Of a stretch of DNA of 64,000 bases, positions 61,601 to 64,000 are shown piece after piece. Made by a program: the position numbers and the translations under genes. The first letter of the stretch is position 1; the number at the start of each line of letters is the position of its first letter. The notes beneath the pieces were generated by a model. That model was not told the origin of the DNA, searched no databases, and was given only the letters and a program-made list of their open reading frames with translations. Source of the stretch: Sipunculus nudus (Eukaryota > Annelida > Sipuncula > Golfingiida > Sipunculidae); assembly GCA_026874595.1 (NCBI GenBank), contig CM049306.1, positions 16,823,019-16,887,018 on the forward strand. The letters run 5' to 3'.

Positions 61601-62889
61601 TCATCTCACAACTGTCAGGTCAATGGTTAATCCAGAGTATACTTTTTTGGTCACAATTACTAACACTCTCTACTTGACACTTGAGAATCACACATGCACT
61701 GTGATAACCCCTGGCATCATTTCCATTTTTAAAACAAGATTATCTTGACTTGGTTGCACTTGTTATATGAAAGTCTAGGCTGGCTTTATGAATCATTAAA
61801 ATCTTCTGTATAAAAGGGCTTGTTGTAAGTTGAAGATTTTCAAAGGCTTCTGAAAACTTTAACAGGCTTCTTTTTTTCTTACCCAAATAAATAAAGATGG
61901 GTTTTGTGGGTGACTACCACTTGGGCAGAATTTGCAGAGGTATGCATTTTCCACTGGTCTCTGTTGTAAGATGTGCACAATTTTAACATGGTATTCAAGA
62001 ACTCATAAACATAGTTCTATAAAACCTCAATACACAGGTCAATATCAAAGAAAGCAATAAAATTTAACCAGGGACCAGCATGTAAAGAGACTATTAGATA
62101 AAAGTAACTATTTGTACCTTCACTGTTTACTAAATGCTTTCTCATTTTGTTATGCTTGAGGTCTTAATTTAATGAATATAATGTGACATAAACATGCAAT
62201 GCAGCCCCCCTTTTCACACCACCTTATGAGTCAAACATGTTAAACACTATGTTACTTGGCTGATTGACATAATGTACATTTGTTTCATGAGAGCTCTCAT
62301 GCCTCTGGTGAGGGCACCATCACATACAAACATTATAACACTGCATTTTATTACCATAACATCACTTAGATGTTTCACAGACCTCATTTAATGAAATATT
62401 AATCAGAAAGCTGAGGTCATCTTGAAAACTGGAAGTCAAGTTGCACTGGACACTGCCAGCCAGGCAAGGGTTAATGCTTGTATTCTGAGAACTTTCCCTG
62501 ATACAAAATGGAGATAATTTCATTGTTCACTTTACTGCAGACAGGAACACTAGCTTTAAAAGGCTAAACTTCCCATACACTTCATAAAACATTAAACAAC
62601 ACAAAGTGATTTACATTCCTGTTGATAGAAATTACCAAAAATGGTGCTATCTTTTTCTCTGTGAGCTGGCAGACTAAAATACGGCTTTCCATAATCCAAA
62701 TTTGCTGACAACCACTTGCAAATTATGTTGTTTGTCTGCAGCAATGAGCTGCACCTGCTTGGCTTCACAAGGACAGCGCTGCTGTAGGTTAGTCACTTGT
62801 AATGAAAGAATCCAGTTCCCCTTGTGTCATTCACAAAGGGAGACACAAATTTTATACCGCATACAAATTTTACTGCATGGCTAAAACTG

Positions 62890-63060
62890 TATATTATTAC
62901 CACCATCAAACTGGTTATGTTTTCACCTTTGTCTGTTTTTGTTGGCTTGTTTGACTGTTAGCAAGACTGTGCAAAACTCACTGAACTAAATTCCATGAAA
63001 CTTTGTGGCGGGCTAGGACGTATGCCAGACAGGGGTGGTTATTGTGTTTGACGGAGATCC
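62890..63060 (+). repeat. Degenerate dispersed repeat (GGTTATGTTTTCACC type)
   Basis: Contains GGTTATGTTTTCACCTTTGT, then TTGTTGGCTTGTTTG, GCAAGACTGTGCAAAACTC and TTCCATGAAACTTTGTGG in that order. I recognise this order from a widespread repeat of aquatic invertebrates (from memory, not checked). A second piece carrying TTTCCATGAAACTTTGTG lies near 49788-49830. Eroded and non-coding here. Confidence 0.5.
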
Positions 63061-64000
63061 AGTAAAAAGAGGACAAGCCAGTAAGATCTGAAGTACATGG
63101 CTTAATGTTGAAACTGTCAGCTTAGGTAGGATGAATGTATATGTCAAATTGTATATATGAATTATCAATAATGAGCATTTTATTCATGTTTCTAATGCAC
63201 AAGGGTAGTAATTATCCAAAGTCAAGCCCTGCAGTTCATACAGTAAGGCCAGTTTCTGGGGTTCTCTTGAGATTTTACCATTTTGCCTAAAGACTCTATA
63301 TGGGGATCAACCAGGAACAACTACCTTGTTTCCCTATTTTTTTACATTGTTCATCATTCACATATTGGGAGATAATTAGGTTAAAATGAGAGATTAATGC
63401 TGAATGTGTAAAATATAAAGGGTAAGTACTGCAGTTTTCACTGGACTGATAAATGAAAGCTCTAACAAACTGGAAAAGCTCTGTAGATATTTCTCATGTT
63501 AGAACAGTGGAAATGTATAGATCTAACAAATAAATAAGACTGCTTGTAGTAACTAATATGACCTTGAACATAATCTGGTTATCTGCAACTCTGAATTTAC
63601 AATGATAACATTCAAGACCCCTGAAAGTCACATGACAAAACTGAAGCTGATAATGATTGGGGAAACTGACTGCATGCAGGTACACTTTATGATACACTGA
63701 ACCTAAGAAAATGCTGATGCATAAAAAAGGGGCTGATATCTGGGTCTGCTAGTACTCAGATACTTAAACCAGCTACTGGACTATCCGGTATAGGTTGTGG
63801 TCCTGGCCATGTTTAGACAGGGCAGGAGGGGTGACATATGACATCAGTCAAGTATCTCTCACCCTGCTTGACACTTGGAAGTGTTAGAATGGCCTAGATC
63901 TGTTGCTGTAGGTTCAGAATGATCTGACAGGGATCTAGGTCTTGTAGAGTACCTGACATAAATCCCAGGTGGACAGGCTACTTATTTTACAATACTTTAT

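Larger units (their letters stand above)
22946..64000. other. 41-kb region with no supported gene (long 5' intron and/or intergenic)
   Basis: Upstream of the furin-site exon I found no exon with recognisable propeptide or signal-peptide sequence on the minus strand, and no plus-strand gene. The region is AT-rich, and its open frames are short and lack family features. It holds the repeats and mobile elements listed separately (25250-26012, 28941-29014, 29692-32328, 38837-38911, 39652-42069, 42359-43423, 52984-53368, 54055-55190, 58636-58648, 62890-63060). The stretches between them (22946-25249, 26013-28940, 32329-38836, 43424-52983, 55191-62889, 63061-64000) show nothing I can name. Since an upstream propeptide exon must exist, at least part of this region is intron. 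Confidence 0.6.

Overview
This is a eukaryotic, AT-rich, intron-rich genomic window, most likely from a marine mollusc. Two things suggest this. The only convincing gene is an animal extracellular metalloprotease with metazoan splice structure. The repeats are dominated by tandem-repeat-bearing, ACGG-microsatellite-bearing elements like those known from bivalves and other molluscs. The assignment is an inference from repeat style and is not proven by the sequence.

The gene is on the minus strand and is a partial ADAMTS-family zinc metalloprotease. Seven exons at 22945-22758, 22451-22368, 16528-16404, 5951-5911, 2473-2368, 1898-1743 and 868-712 (written in transcript order) join through GT-AG sites in one uninterrupted frame of 285 codons. 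They encode the end of the propeptide with a furin-type RHRR site, the complete reprolysin catalytic domain (HELGHVFSLPHD zinc site, Met-turn, PWSWSDCSR block) and the start of the disintegrin-like domain. By eye it is closest to the ADAMTS1/4/5/9/20 group, with most shared blocks in ADAMTS9/20. Its C-terminal part (rest of the disintegrin-like domain, thrombospondin repeats, spacer) lies beyond position 1. The signal peptide and most of the propeptide lie upstream, above position 22946, where I could not find convincing exons. Residue numbers below refer to this 285-residue joined fragment.

From 22946 to 64000 there is no gene I can support. The region is either a very long 5' intron of the ADAMTS gene or intron plus intergenic DNA. 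It holds many mobile and tandem repeats. Three elements of 2.2-2.6 kb (3123-5290, 29692-32328, 39652-42069) share the same 5' end, the same inverted subterminal repeat (GCTCAGCTGAC / GTCAGCTGAGC) and the same 3' end (ACGG-type run, hairpin, then AGCTAAAAA). Their tandem-repeat cores differ completely: about 335 bp, about 676 bp and about 140 bp. That is the layout of non-autonomous Helentron (HINE/DINE-1/pearl-like) elements.

Other repeats are a ~280-bp array (19085-20330), a ~140-bp array between inverted trinucleotide runs (25250-26012), a composite element with terminal inverted repeats (42359-43423), a 385-bp MITE (52984-53368), a ~165-180-bp array element (54055-55190), a 60-bp-arm hairpin (6136-6270) and several microsatellites. 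A palindromic box, GGTGGCGCCACC or a close variant, recurs in three otherwise unrelated repeat families. No tRNA, rRNA, CRISPR array or intact autonomous transposon was recognised.
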